Assembly (NCBI GenBank): GCA_035448545.1
Contig: DAOTJE010000002.1
Span: forward strand, 62,001 to 126,000
DNA length: 64,000 bases
Direction: 5' to 3'
DNA from: Anaerobaca sp035448545
GTDB lineage: Bacteria > Planctomycetota > Phycisphaerae > Sedimentisphaerales > Anaerobacaceae
Within the stretch, counting starts at the first letter, position 1; each line of letters opens with the position of its first letter. Shown here piece after piece: positions 57,134-64,000 of the stretch. The notes under the pieces are model-generated. The model ran no database searches and was not told the DNA's origin. It saw only the letters and a program-made list of their open reading frames with translations. Position numbers and translations under genes: made by a program.

Positions 57134-57922
57134 ATGATGACCAAGTCCCGCAAACCGACCGAAACCGAACAACCGCAAACCACCGACAGTCCGTGCAACC
57201 AGTGCCCGGCCGACGGGCCGGAAAGCCCCTCGTGCAAGCGCCAGTGCAGCCGCTGCGTCTACGCGCAGTGGGTGCGTCCCGGCATCAGCGCGCTCTTTCC
57301 CATGGGCTGGATGAGCCGCCTGATGTGCGTCAACTGCGACGCTTCGCCCGGCCAGATGCGAGAGGTCTCGCCCACCTTCTCGTGCGCGAACTTCCGCCCG
57401 CGCCCCGAGCCCCCGGTCCGGCTGCCGGAGCCGCAGCCCCCCAGCGACGAGATCCGCTACATCGCCTTGACCAAAGGCAAGTTCGCCATCGTCGACGCCG
57501 CCGACTACGAAGCCTTGAGCCGGTACAAATGGCACCTCGTCGCGCCGGGCAAGCTGTACGCCGGACGCAAGGAAAACGGTAAGACGATCTACATGCACCG
57601 CGAGATCATGCAGCCGCCGCCCGGCATGATGATCGACCACATCAACGGCAACGGCCTCGACGACCGCCGGGCCAACATGCGCACCTGCACGAACCAGCAG
57701 AACATGCGGAACCTCCGCAAACGTCACTCCGGCTCGTCCATCTACAAGGGCGTCTACTACGACAAACGCCGCCGCACGTGGTACGCCCGCATCTGCCACA
57801 ACGGCAGGAACATCCACCTCGGCACCTTCGCCACCGAAATCGAAGCCGCCCGAGCCTACGACCGCGCCGCCCGCGAACTCTTCGGCGAATTCGCAAGGCT
57901 CAACTTCCCCGAGGAAGTTTAG
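57134..57922 (+). CDS. HNH endonuclease-like protein with AP2 DNA-binding domain
   Basis: 262 residues from ATG 57134 with AAAGGAG box. Residues 20-95 are Cys-rich (CNQCPADGPESPSCKRQCSRC, MCVNCDAS), a probable zinc domain. Residues 110-200 hold an HNH-type nuclease core (IYMHREIMQPPPGMMIDHINGNGLDDRRANMR). Residues 205-262 are an AP2/ERF domain (GVYYDKRRRTWYARICHNG, HLGTFATEIEAARAYDRAARELFGEFARLNF). HNH-AP2 proteins are homing-endonuclease-like and are expanded in planctomycetes, phages and plastids. The Cys-rich head is unusual for mobile copies and may mean a domesticated role. Confidence 0.88.
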   Translation: MMTKSRKPTETEQPQTTDSPCNQCPADGPESPSCKRQCSRCVYAQWVRPGISALFPMGWMSRLMCVNCDASPGQMREVSPTFSCANFRPRPEPPVRLPEPQPPSDEIRYIALTKGKFAIVDAADYEALSRYKWHLVAPGKLYAGRKENGKTIYMHREIMQPPPGMMIDHINGNGLDDRRANMRTCTNQQNMRNLRKRHSGSSIYKGVYYDKRRRTWYARICHNGRNIHLGTFATEIEAARAYDRAARELFGEFARLNFPEEV

Positions 57923-57923
57923 A

Positions 57924-58012
57924 CGTCGCTCCCCTCGACTTCGCTCGGGGCAGGCTTCGCTCGTGACCCGTCGCTCGCTTTGCGTATCTCGTATCTGGTA
58001 TCTCGTATCTCG
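57924..58012. repeat. Left direct repeat bracketing the toxin-antitoxin pair
   Basis: Begins right after the stop of the HNH-AP2 gene. It has two parts: CGTCGCTCCCCTCGACTTCG through CTCGTGACCCGTCGC (57924-57977), then a GTATCTCGTATCTGGTATCT block ending at 58012. The same two parts, in the same order, recur at 58864-59006 directly after the PIN toxin stop, with about 55 extra bases between the parts. Confidence 0.85.
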
Positions 58013-58141
58013 CAGGCCGCAGGCCGGGTGTGTGTGAGAACATCCTGGCAACCGTGTGGCAGCCTCAAAGCGGAGCCTTGGGGATGGCTGATACGATCCC
58101 GGCCCGCGTGTCGTTGCCGGCGTCCTGCGGCGAGAAAACTC

Positions 58142-58170
58142 TTGACGCCCGGCGAACCAGTACGTATACT
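58142..58170 (+). promoter_or_regulatory. Promoter of the RHH/PIN toxin-antitoxin pair
   Basis: TTGACG at 58142-58147, spacer 17, TATACT at 58165-58170, 34 bases before the antitoxin start. It lies inside the direct-repeat bracket, so the cassette carries its own promoter. Confidence 0.65.
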
Positions 58171-58203
58171 CTTCAATAGGATATTACGTACAGGAGCAGG
58201 ATT

Positions 58204-58446
58204 ATGGCCAAGCTGACGCTGAATGCGGACGCGGAGACAATCGAGAAGGCCAAGCGCCTGGCGGCGGAGCGCCATACGAGCGTTTCGGCTCTGTTCAGCC
58301 GGTTCATCCGGGTGCTGGCCAACGGTGCCGGCAGCGACATGCCCATAGGCAAGATCGCGAAGAAGGCCTCCGGCATGATCGACCTGAAGGGCCGCGATTA
58401 CAGGGACGTGCTCACCGATTCTCTCCGGGACAAGTACAGGCTGTGA
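58204..58446 (+). CDS. Antitoxin, DUF6364-like ribbon-helix-helix
   Basis: 80 residues. KLTLNADAETIEKAKRLAAERHTSVSALFSRFIRVL has the strand-helix-helix pattern of RHH antitoxins; the tail (IDLKGRDYRDVLTDSLRDKYRL) likely binds the toxin. The GGAGCAGG leader is a fair ribosome site. Coupled to the PIN toxin by overlap. Confidence 0.85.
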   Translation: MAKLTLNADAETIEKAKRLAAERHTSVSALFSRFIRVLANGAGSDMPIGKIAKKASGMIDLKGRDYRDVLTDSLRDKYRL

Positions 58447-58448
58447 GC

Positions 58449-58862
58449 ATGAACGTGTTTGTCGATACGAACGTGCTCCTCGACGTGCTGGCCCGGCGGG
58501 AGCCATTCTACGCACACAGCGTTGGCGTCTGGACGCTGGCCGAACAGGGCCGCGTGAAGGGTTTCATCTCGGCCATCAGTTTCAACAACATCTACTACGT
58601 TACGAGGAAGCTGCGGACGCGCCAGGCCGCCCGTAGAATGATGGCGTTCCTGCGCGATACGTTCGAGCCGGTGCCGCTGGACAAACAGATTCTCGATCAG
58701 GCCATCGACGCCGATTTCGAGGATCTGGAAGATGCGATTCAGTACTTCAGCGCCGTTCGCGCCAAATCCGACTGCATCATCAGCCGGGACGCGAACGTAT
58801 TCCCCAAACCCGACCTGCCCGTCCTCACCCCCGCCGAGTTCCTCTCCGCCCACACCTTTTGA
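58449..58862 (+). CDS. PIN-domain toxin (VapC-like)
   Basis: 137 residues from ATG 58449; GTG 58443 overlaps the antitoxin stop and is possible. PIN acidic residues: MNVFVDTNVLLDVLA (first Asp), AISFNNIYYV region, DLEDAIQYFSA (Glu/Asp), SRDANVF (last Asp). A predicted ribonuclease held inactive by the upstream antitoxin. The right direct repeat starts one base after its stop. Confidence 0.88.
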   Translation: MNVFVDTNVLLDVLARREPFYAHSVGVWTLAEQGRVKGFISAISFNNIYYVTRKLRTRQAARRMMAFLRDTFEPVPLDKQILDQAIDADFEDLEDAIQYFSAVRAKSDCIISRDANVFPKPDLPVLTPAEFLSAHTF

Positions 58863-58863
58863 G

Positions 58864-59006
58864 CGTCGCTCCCCTCGACTCCGCTCGGGGCAGGCTTCGC
58901 TCGTGACCCGTCGCCCGTGCCGCCAGAGGCGGCGTAAAACCTCGTCGCTCGTGGCCCGTGACTCGGGTTTCAACGCCGTATCTCGTATCTGGTATCTCGT
59001 ATCTCG
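58864..59006. repeat. Right direct repeat bracketing the toxin-antitoxin pair
   Basis: Same text as 57924-58012 with two mismatches in the first 57 bases, then an extra stretch of about 55 bases (a further TCGCTCGTGGCCCGTGACTC variant), then the GTATCTCGTATCTGGTATCT block (58978-59006). The shared GCCGCAGGCCGG follows both copies. Confidence 0.85.
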
Positions 59007-59419
59007 TGGGGCCGCAGGCCGGAGCGGCAATTGGCGGTTTGGGGCATTGGGATTTCGGTCCTTGGGATTTGTTTCGAGTTTCGGGTTTCGTGCTTCGGAT
59101 TTCGGCGGCCGCATTTGGCCTTGCAGTCCGGCCGACTGGCGGGCACAATAATCATGTTGAAGCGTGCCCTGGCACCGGCGCGAGCGGCGGCCACAGGTCG
59201 TGACGATCTCGCGTGATCGTGCGTCTTCTCCAGAGACCAGCCTCGCGAGATCAGGAAGCCCTTGACGAACTTCTCGGCGGCGCTTTGGCAGAGGAAACAC
59301 ACGGTGTGATAGATGGGATTCGGCCTCGCCATCTCATGCTCGGCGACCGCCAGGTCGCCTTCGGCGTGGCGCAACCATTGCTGCGCCGTGTCGCTGGGAT
59401 GGTCATCGGGCGCGGTCAT
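58970..59419 (-). pseudogene. HEPN-domain gene with repeat-derived C-terminus
   Basis: The N-terminal 75 residues are a HEPN start (AQQWLRHAEGDLAVAEHEMA, YHTVCFLCQSAAEKFVKGFLISRGWSLEKTHD). After THD the expected helices are missing: the frame passes into ARSSRPVAAARAGARAR and then into peptides encoded by the dispersed repeats at 59038-59105 and 58978-59006 (KHETRNSKQIPRTE, DTRYEIR). The RxxxxH ribonuclease motif is not seen. The start overlaps the MNT gene by 17 bases. Most likely a HEPN toxin truncated by repeat insertion and decay. Confidence 0.7.
59038..59105. repeat. Dispersed intergenic repeat, TTCGGATTTC type, copy 2
   Basis: Matches 33479-33545 over nearly its whole length (TTTCGTGCTTCGGATTTCG block and GGGGCATTGGGATTTCGG block). 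It lies inside the decayed HEPN frame, next to the right direct repeat. Confidence 0.75.
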
Positions 59420-59759
59420 AGAGGACCTTCCCCTCGGTCAGGATGTGGCGGGTGTAGAAGGGGTTGCCGTCGGCGACGTTTCGGTCGATCTGCTCGGGCG
59501 TGGCTACGATCAGGTCCACGGGGAATCGGCGGCCCCACAGCAAATGCTCGATCTGGCGACGGACCTGGCGGTTGGGTCGGCCGCTGTCGTGCACGATGAG
59601 CAAGTCCAGGTCGCTCGACTCGGTCGCCTGCCCCCGGCTGCGTGAGCCGAAGAGGATGATCCTGCAGGGGGAAATCGCGTGGACGATCTTCTCGACGACG
59701 TAGGCGATCAGGTCCGGAGTAACGTCTCGCGTCGCCAATCGCGGATCAGCTTGAATCAT
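59403..59759 (-). CDS. MNT-type minimal nucleotidyltransferase
   Basis: 118 residues from ATG 59759 with a CAGGAG box. The catalytic pattern is intact: ILFGSRSRGQATESSDLDLLIV (GSxxxG then DLD), followed by a third acidic residue in PVDLIVAT. In HEPN/MNT systems this enzyme adds AMP groups to the HEPN toxin. Its partner downstream is decayed, so the antitoxin would be an orphan. Confidence 0.85.
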   Translation of the reverse strand: MIQADPRLATRDVTPDLIAYVVEKIVHAISPCRIILFGSRSRGQATESSDLDLLIVHDSGRPNRQVRRQIEHLLWGRRFPVDLIVATPEQIDRNVADGNPFYTRHILTEGKVLYDRAR

Positions 59760-59812
59760 CGACTCCTGCATTGTCGTCCGACTCGCCGCCACTTGTCCTA
59801 TCTCCACGTACA

Positions 59813-60735
59813 TCAGGTCGGTGAGGTCTCCAGGCGAGACTTAGCTGCCCGGGTGTGGGCAAGGTCGGGGGCGTCCTCGACGACGCACATGTTTCCCTCG
59901 ACTATCGCTCTTTCGAAGATCAGCTCGGCTTCGACGAAAAGGGCGCTGCTTTCGGCCTTGAGGTACCGTGCGGCCATTCGCGAGTAGTCAAGGTCGATCT
60001 CGATACCGATGCTATTGCGCCCATACTTCAGTGCCGCCACCATCGTCGTGCCGGAGCCACAGAACGGATCGAGGACCGTATCACCGACAAACGAGAACAT
60101 CCGGACGAGGCGGCTGGCCAGTTCCAGCGGAAACGGCGCCGGGTGATTCCGCGTCGAGGCGCCCGGGATGTTCCAGATCTGCTGGAACCACTGGTCGAAA
60201 TCCTTCTTCTCGATCATGCTCTCGCGTCTCTGCTCGGAACTGGGCTGCCGATACCCACCCGGCTTGCGCTGCATGAGGATGAACTCCATGTCGTTCTTTA
60301 TGATGGCGTTCGGTTCGTAGGTTTGCCAAGGAACTTGGATCCGTTTGCCACCTCATAGGACGCGTTGGCAATCTTGTGCCAGATGATCGGGTTGAGATTG
60401 TCAAAACCGATCTTCCGGCATCGCACCGAGATGTCGGCGTGCAACGGGAAGACAAGATGCCGCCCAAAACGCCGTCTCGATACGCACACATCGCCAACCA
60501 CGCAGACGAGTCGCCCGCCGGGGACGAGCACCCGGAAGACATGCCTCCAGACCTTCTCCAACTCGTCCAGGAACTGCTCGTAGTCGTTGATATGACCGAG
60601 CTGGTCTTCGTGCTCGTTGTACTGCTTGAGATTCCAATAGGGAGGGGACGTGACAACCAGATGGACAGACTCATCCGCAAGGAATGAGAGTTCTCTGGCA
60701 TCTCCGTGAATCAGCCTGTGTCGTGTCTTGGTCAT
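59813..60735 (-). pseudogene. DNA methyltransferase (N4/N6 type) split by a one-base frameshift
   Basis: The N-terminal frame (60735 down) has the catalytic TSPPYW (residues 29-34) and a DVCV...PLHADISVRCRKIGF body, and ends after GSKFLGKP with a frameshifted tail. In the next frame the sequence resumes with NAIIKNDMEFILMQRKPGGYR-type text and the SAM motif DPFCGSGTT. One base is missing near 60320; restoring it gives a continuous gene of about 307 residues of the beta-class (TSPPYW before DPFCGSGTT). A restriction-enzyme-like fragment lies just upstream. Confidence 0.85.
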
Positions 60736-60982
60736 AAACCCTATCGAAAACTGGAAACGTGCGCGACAAGCGACCGCGCGAACTGGACCAGAGAAATGTC
60801 CTCGGCGGGGACCCGGTACTCTCCCCGCAAACCCGTCTGGCGGTCACGGCACTGCGAAGGCCCTGATCCGCTTTGCCACCATCGACCTGCTTGGTTTGCT
60901 GGGCTTCCCGTGTCGACCAGTAATGCGCCACCGCCTCTTGCGTGCGCCGATGAAGCTCCCTGAATGTCCTGTTGTCCGCCAT
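60671..60982 (-). pseudogene. Truncated type II restriction endonuclease fragment (PaeR7I/XhoI-like)
   Basis: From ATG 60982 the first 47 residues (MADNRTFRELHRRTQEAVAHYW, TREAQQTKQVDGGKADQGLRSAVT) resemble the N-terminus of PaeR7I/XhoI-type endonucleases, which continue with GGAQMDGF or similar after AVT. Here the frame diverges into Arg/Ser-rich text at AVT, and the rest of the enzyme is absent. The upstream side (60983 on) is intergenic. Family assignment is from memory of motif order and needs a search. Confidence 0.5.
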
Positions 60983-61125
60983 GGGGGCAATCATACCACA
61001 GGGGCGCGGCATTTTCCAGTCCTTCTACGGGTGAGGTATCGGCGCTGGTCTGAGAAAAGAACGTCCTCGGACAACGCTTCTACCCATCTACGCGTCGTAC
61101 GCGAGCGACGAGCGACGCGCGACGC

Positions 61126-61152
61126 GGAAATGACGGCCGAGCCGTCATTTCC
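61126..61152 (-). terminator. Hairpin overlapping the atpD stop
   Basis: Perfect 11-bp arms GGAAATGACGG and CCGTCATTTCC around a 5-base loop. The atpD stop codon lies in the stem. There is no T tract, so it may be a rho-independent terminator of reduced strength or a 3' stabilising stem at the end of the ATPase operon. Confidence 0.45.
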
Positions 61153-61762
61153 GGATAATATCCGTGATCTTCATCAGGCGAGATGTGTTGTCGCGTTCGG
61201 CCTCGGAGAGCTTGTCGTGGATGTAGCGGGTGGTCTCGTGGATTTCGGGGATGACGACGTGTTCGAGCACATTGACGCGGCGGCGGGTCATCTGGAGCTC
61301 GACGGCCAGCAAACGGGCCTGCTTTTCCTTCTCGGCCAGTTCGATCAGCAGGTCGAACGCACGTTCGAGCGACAAGAGCGCCACATCCATCTCGCCGGAA
61401 GTCGTGGCGTACCCGTAGCAGATGATCTCGCCCTCGATCTCCTTGAGCAGGTGCGGGACCTTGACGTTCATCACGGAGGCGAACTGCATCGCCATACTGA
61501 ACTTCTTGGTGGGTACTTCCAGCGCCGCCCTGGTGTACTCCGGCTCCATCGAAGCGCGGGCCAGCATGAACCGGCGGAACGTCTGCGACAGTTCCGTCTC
61601 GACCTTCTGACGGAGCGGCTGGATGTCCCGGGCGATCTTGATCAACTGGCGCGAAATCTCGTCCCGCTTTTCGCTGAGCAGCCGATGACCCCGGCTGGCC
61701 AGCGCAACCCGCTTTCGCAGCCGCAACAGTTCCATGCGTGTGGCGTTTACGTTCGCTAACAT
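61145..61762 (-). CDS. atpD: V-type ATP synthase subunit D
   Basis: 205 residues from ATG 61762 with GGGAGCG upstream. Standard subunit D: ANVNATRMELLRLRKRVALASRGHRLLSEKRDEI at the N-terminus, central region with the conserved long helix pair, and LEHVVIPEIHETTRYIHDKLSEAERDNTSRLMKI at the C-terminus. It is the central rotor shaft of the A/V-type complex. Separated from subunit B by an inserted four-helix-bundle gene. Confidence 0.93.
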   Translation of the reverse strand: MLANVNATRMELLRLRKRVALASRGHRLLSEKRDEISRQLIKIARDIQPLRQKVETELSQTFRRFMLARASMEPEYTRAALEVPTKKFSMAMQFASVMNVKVPHLLKEIEGEIICYGYATTSGEMDVALLSLERAFDLLIELAEKEKQARLLAVELQMTRRRVNVLEHVVIPEIHETTRYIHDKLSEAERDNTSRLMKITDIIRK

Positions 61763-61780
61763 AGTTCGTCGCTCCCGACG

Positions 61781-61810
61781 CGTATCTCGTATCTCGTTGT
61801 TCGTATCTCG
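61781..61810. repeat. Left inverted repeat around the four-helix-bundle gene
   Basis: GTATCTCGTATCTCGTTGTT block, 18 bases upstream of the atpD start. Its complement recurs at 62255-62296 on the other side of the inserted gene. Confidence 0.75.
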
Positions 61811-61821
61811 AATGGTAGAGA

Positions 61822-62226
61822 TTACGCCAGCTTGCTGATCAAGCTGGTGAGCATGCGAGACTCGTGATCGAGCATCTCCAAGAGCACACCTTTCTTCGCG
61901 TCGTCCAGATACTTGAGCTCGGTCGCGATCTCGACGTGGGTCTCCAGTTCCGCACAAGAACCGAGCGCCACGTACAAGAACTGCCGGTAGTCCTTATTGT
62001 GATATCGATTGAACCCTTCTGCGACGTTGGCTGGCACGGAGACGGCGGCACGCTGCATCTGGCTGGTGAGCCCATACTGCTCCTTCTGCGGGAAACCGGC
62101 CGAAGCTCGATACGTCTGCCTGACGATCTCCATTCCCTTCTGCCACACTTTCAGATCCCGGAAATTCCTGCTGGCACCTTTCGATTCCGGCCTTCTCTTC
62201 TTGCCATTCTCTTGTCTCTCATTCAT
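61822..62226 (-). CDS. Four-helix-bundle protein (23S rRNA intervening-sequence/S23 type)
   Basis: 134 residues from ATG 62226 with GAGGAGGG upstream. Family pattern: FRDLKVWQKGMEIVRQTYRAS, QMQRAAVSVPANVAEGFNR, KDYRQFLYVALGSCAELETHVEIA. Related proteins are encoded inside 23S rRNA intervening sequences and beside diversity-generating retroelements (Avd). The gene interrupts the V-type ATPase operon between subunits B and D and is bracketed by inverted repeats. Function unknown; a nucleic-acid binding role is suspected for the family. Confidence 0.9.
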   Translation of the reverse strand: MNERQENGKKRRPESKGASRNFRDLKVWQKGMEIVRQTYRASAGFPQKEQYGLTSQMQRAAVSVPANVAEGFNRYHNKDYRQFLYVALGSCAELETHVEIATELKYLDDAKKGVLLEMLDHESRMLTSLISKLA

Positions 62227-62254
62227 CGTCGTCACCCTCCTCTTCATTCGCTAA

Positions 62255-62296
62255 CGAGATAGAACAAACGAGATACGAGATACCAGATACAAGATA
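62255..62296. repeat. Right inverted repeat around the four-helix-bundle gene
   Basis: CGAGATAGAACAAACGAGAT then ACGAGATACCAGATACAAGA. It is the near complement of 61781-61810 and ends exactly at the subunit B stop codon. Confidence 0.75.
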
Positions 62297-63694
62297 CTAT
62301 GTTGCCGCTTTCTGCCGGAACTTCGGCATGTACTTCTCGATGAGCTTGACGTCGATGCGTTTGAGCTCGGCGTTCTCGAACATGCTCAGCAGCTCCCAGC
62401 CGAGGTCCAGCGTCTGCTGGACCGTGCGGTTCTCGTAGTAGTCCTGGGAGATGTAGCGGGCCTCGAACTCGTTGGCGAACTTCATGTACTTGCGGTCCTC
62501 ATCGGACAGGGCCGCCTCGCCCATGATCGTCGCCAGCTCCTGCATTTCCTTGCCGCGTGCGTAGGCGGCGTAGAGCTGGTTGTAGAGGTCCGCGTGGTCC
62601 TCGCGGGTCTTGTTCTTGCCGATGCCCTTGTCCTTCAGACGCGACAGGCTGGGCAGCACGTCCACCGGCGGCGCGACGCCCTGGCGGTGCAGCGAGCGGG
62701 ACAGGATGACCTGGCCCTCGGTGATGTAGCCGGTCAGGTCGGGCACCGGGTGGGTCTTGTCGTCTTCGGGCATCGTAAGAACAGGCGCCATGGTGATGGA
62801 GCCTTTCTTGCCCTTGATGCGTCCGGCCCGCTCGTAGATCGTCGCCAGGTCGGTGTAGAGATAGCCGGGATAGCCGCGACGGCCGGGCACTTCCTTGCGG
62901 GCGGCGCTGATCTCGCGGAGGGCTTCGCAGTAGTTGGTCATGTCGTTGAGGATGACCAGCACGTGCATGTCCAGGTCGAAGGCCAGGTACTCGGCGGCGG
63001 TCAGGGCGAATCGCGGTGTGGCGATGCGCTCGATGGCCGGCTCGTTGGCCAGGTTGATGAACATGACCGCGCGCTCGATCGCGCCGGTGTTGTGCAGGTC
63101 GTCGATGAAGAACTGGGCCGCTTCGAACGTGATGCCCATCGCGGCGAAGACGACCGCGAATTCTTCCCCCTCGCCCAACACAGTGGCCTGGCGGGCGAAC
63201 TGGGCGGTCAGCTCGTCGTGGGGCAGGCCGGAGCCGGAGAAGATCGGCAGCTTCTGGCCACGAACGAGCGGGTTGAGGCCGTCGATCGTGGAGATGCCCG
63301 TCTGGATGAACTCGTTGGGATAATCGCGGGCGTACGGGTTGATCGGCTGGCCGTTGATGTCGAGCCGGCGGGTCGGGATAATGGCGGGGCCGTCGTCTTT
63401 GGGGACGCCCAGGCCGCTGAAGACGCGGCCGAGGATGTCGGGCGAGACGCCCAGCTCCAGCGGCTTGGCGAGGAAGCGAACGGTGGTGTTCTTGACATCG
63501 ATGCCGCTGGTGCCCTCGAAGACCTGGACGAGGACTTTGTCGTTCTCGACCTGGAGGATCTGGCCGTGGCGGATGGAGCCGTCGGCCAGTTCGATGTCGA
63601 CGATGTGGCCGTACTTGGCCTCGTCGACCATCTCGACCATCATCAGGGGGCCCTGAATGTTCGTGACTGTCTGGTATTCTTTCACCGATCGCAT
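62297..63694 (-). CDS. atpB: V-type ATP synthase subunit B
   Basis: 465 residues, full length. Non-catalytic subunit features: LPIFSGSGLPHDELTAQFARQA in place of a true Walker A, FAAMGITFEAAQFF, and LNDMTNYCEALREISAARKEVPGRRGYPGYLYTDLATIYERAG. It forms the hexameric head with subunit A. The operon order here is A-B-[insert]-D. In planctomycetes it may run as an ATPase or ATP synthase, using H+ or Na+. Confidence 0.95.
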   Translation of the reverse strand: MRSVKEYQTVTNIQGPLMMVEMVDEAKYGHIVDIELADGSIRHGQILQVENDKVLVQVFEGTSGIDVKNTTVRFLAKPLELGVSPDILGRVFSGLGVPKDDGPAIIPTRRLDINGQPINPYARDYPNEFIQTGISTIDGLNPLVRGQKLPIFSGSGLPHDELTAQFARQATVLGEGEEFAVVFAAMGITFEAAQFFIDDLHNTGAIERAVMFINLANEPAIERIATPRFALTAAEYLAFDLDMHVLVILNDMTNYCEALREISAARKEVPGRRGYPGYLYTDLATIYERAGRIKGKKGSITMAPVLTMPEDDKTHPVPDLTGYITEGQVILSRSLHRQGVAPPVDVLPSLSRLKDKGIGKNKTREDHADLYNQLYAAYARGKEMQELATIMGEAALSDEDRKYMKFANEFEARYISQDYYENRTVQQTLDLGWELLSMFENAELKRIDVKLIEKYMPKFRQKAAT

Positions 63695-63732
63695 GAGGGA
63701 CTCCTACGGCTGTCGGGAAGCGGTTCGCCTCG

Positions 63733-64000
63733 TTACTGGGCGGCGGCCGCACCTTGAAGCTGTTTCATCTGGTCTTCGATTTTCCGGCGGATCTGGCGGA
63801 TCTTGTCGATCTCGTCCTGCGGGATGTACTTGGCGCGGGCGATGTCCTCGCGGACGGCCAGCTTGAAAATCTCCGCCGTCTCGACGCCGGCCTCGATCGC
63901 TTCGAGGCCCTGGCGGTGGAAGTGCAGGACGGTCTTGAGCATCTCGTACTGCTTGACCATCGAGGTGTACGTGTCGACCGCGTGGAAGGCGTTCTGGTGC
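63733..64000 (-). CDS. atpA: V-type ATP synthase subunit A, C-terminal end (5' truncated)
   Basis: The frame is open to the window end. The last 89 residues (HQNAFHAVDTYTSMVKQYEM, then LKTVLHFHRQGLEAIEAGVETAEIF) match the C-terminus of catalytic subunit A (typical xQNAFxxVDTYxSxxKQYxML). The catalytic Walker A lies outside the window. It ends 38 bases before subunit B. Confidence 0.88.
   Translation of the reverse strand, partial: HQNAFHAVDTYTSMVKQYEMLKTVLHFHRQGLEAIEAGVETAEIFKLAVREDIARAKYIPQDEIDKIRQIRRKIEDQMKQLQGAAAAQ

Noticed and set aside
57924..59006. Possible insertion sequence or CRISPR-like array
   Set aside because: Only two repeat copies with genes between them, no transposase and no spacers. 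Kept as a repeat bracket.
58398..59300. 300-codon minus-strand frame overlapping the TA pair
   Set aside because: It is antisense to the PIN toxin and made partly of repeat-derived peptides; the plus-strand toxin and promoter are well supported.

Overview
The window looks like a chromosomal piece of a planctomycete, most likely a Phycisphaerae-type anaerobe or sediment lineage. That is inference from gene content, not from a marker gene. The signs are GC-rich coding, a diderm envelope kit (BamD-like, LptE-like, TolC-like), many Tat-exported enzymes, a sulfatase, an exported DegT-type aminotransferase, an HNH-AP2 protein, an A/V-type ATPase instead of a visible F-type one, pyruvate phosphate dikinase, and abundant dispersed intergenic repeats.

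Layout. 1-1.9 kb: C-terminal part of a secreted multidomain protein (discoidin-like and LamG-like) ending in a strong terminator. 2.1-6 kb, minus: two tandem Tat aldo/keto-reductase-like paralogues and an ADP-ribosylglycohydrolase-like lipoprotein. 6.2-13.2 kb, plus: bamD-like, lptE-like, ftsH, dsbD, nth and a LOG-family gene. 13.3-19.3 kb, minus: a complete TolC-MacA-MacB type export operon whose adaptor carries a Gln/Met/Arg-rich tandem repeat. 19.6 kb: tRNA-His. 19.7-22.4 kb: ppdK. 22.7-29.9 kb, minus: an exported hydrolase block (sulfatase, M16 inactive/active pair, M14 carboxypeptidase-like protein). 30-40.3 kb: class II aldolase tandem, DUF3472-like secreted protein, HTH-PtsN fusion, GH5, gamma-glutamyltransferase and Tat-exported aminotransferase. 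40.3-48.7 kb: methionine synthase activation-domain protein, VapBC-like and MazEF-like modules, SUI1/YciH, amphi-Trp protein, Tat FAD oxidoreductase, a decayed serine beta-lactamase-type gene, a CPBP protease and a UbiA/MenA-type prenyltransferase. 49-56.8 kb: ABC-2 transporter, parvulin, several envelope proteins of unknown function, a frameshifted membrane gene and a metallo-beta-lactamase remnant.

56.9-62.3 kb is an accessory island: HNH-AP2 gene with a hairpin-rich leader, an RHH/PIN toxin-antitoxin pair bracketed by direct repeats, a decayed HEPN/MNT pair, a frameshifted DNA methyltransferase with a restriction-enzyme-like fragment, and a four-helix-bundle (S23-like) gene bracketed by inverted repeats. 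The last of these sits inside the V-type ATPase operon (A-B-[insert]-D), which runs off the window end.

The most noteworthy signal is not one protein but the repeat landscape. At least four families of short dispersed palindromes or hairpins recur between genes, often starting exactly at stop codons. Some bracket small toxin-antitoxin or four-helix-bundle genes as if these were cassettes. Coordinates and start choices are read by eye from the sequence; family assignments rest on recognised motifs, not on database searches.
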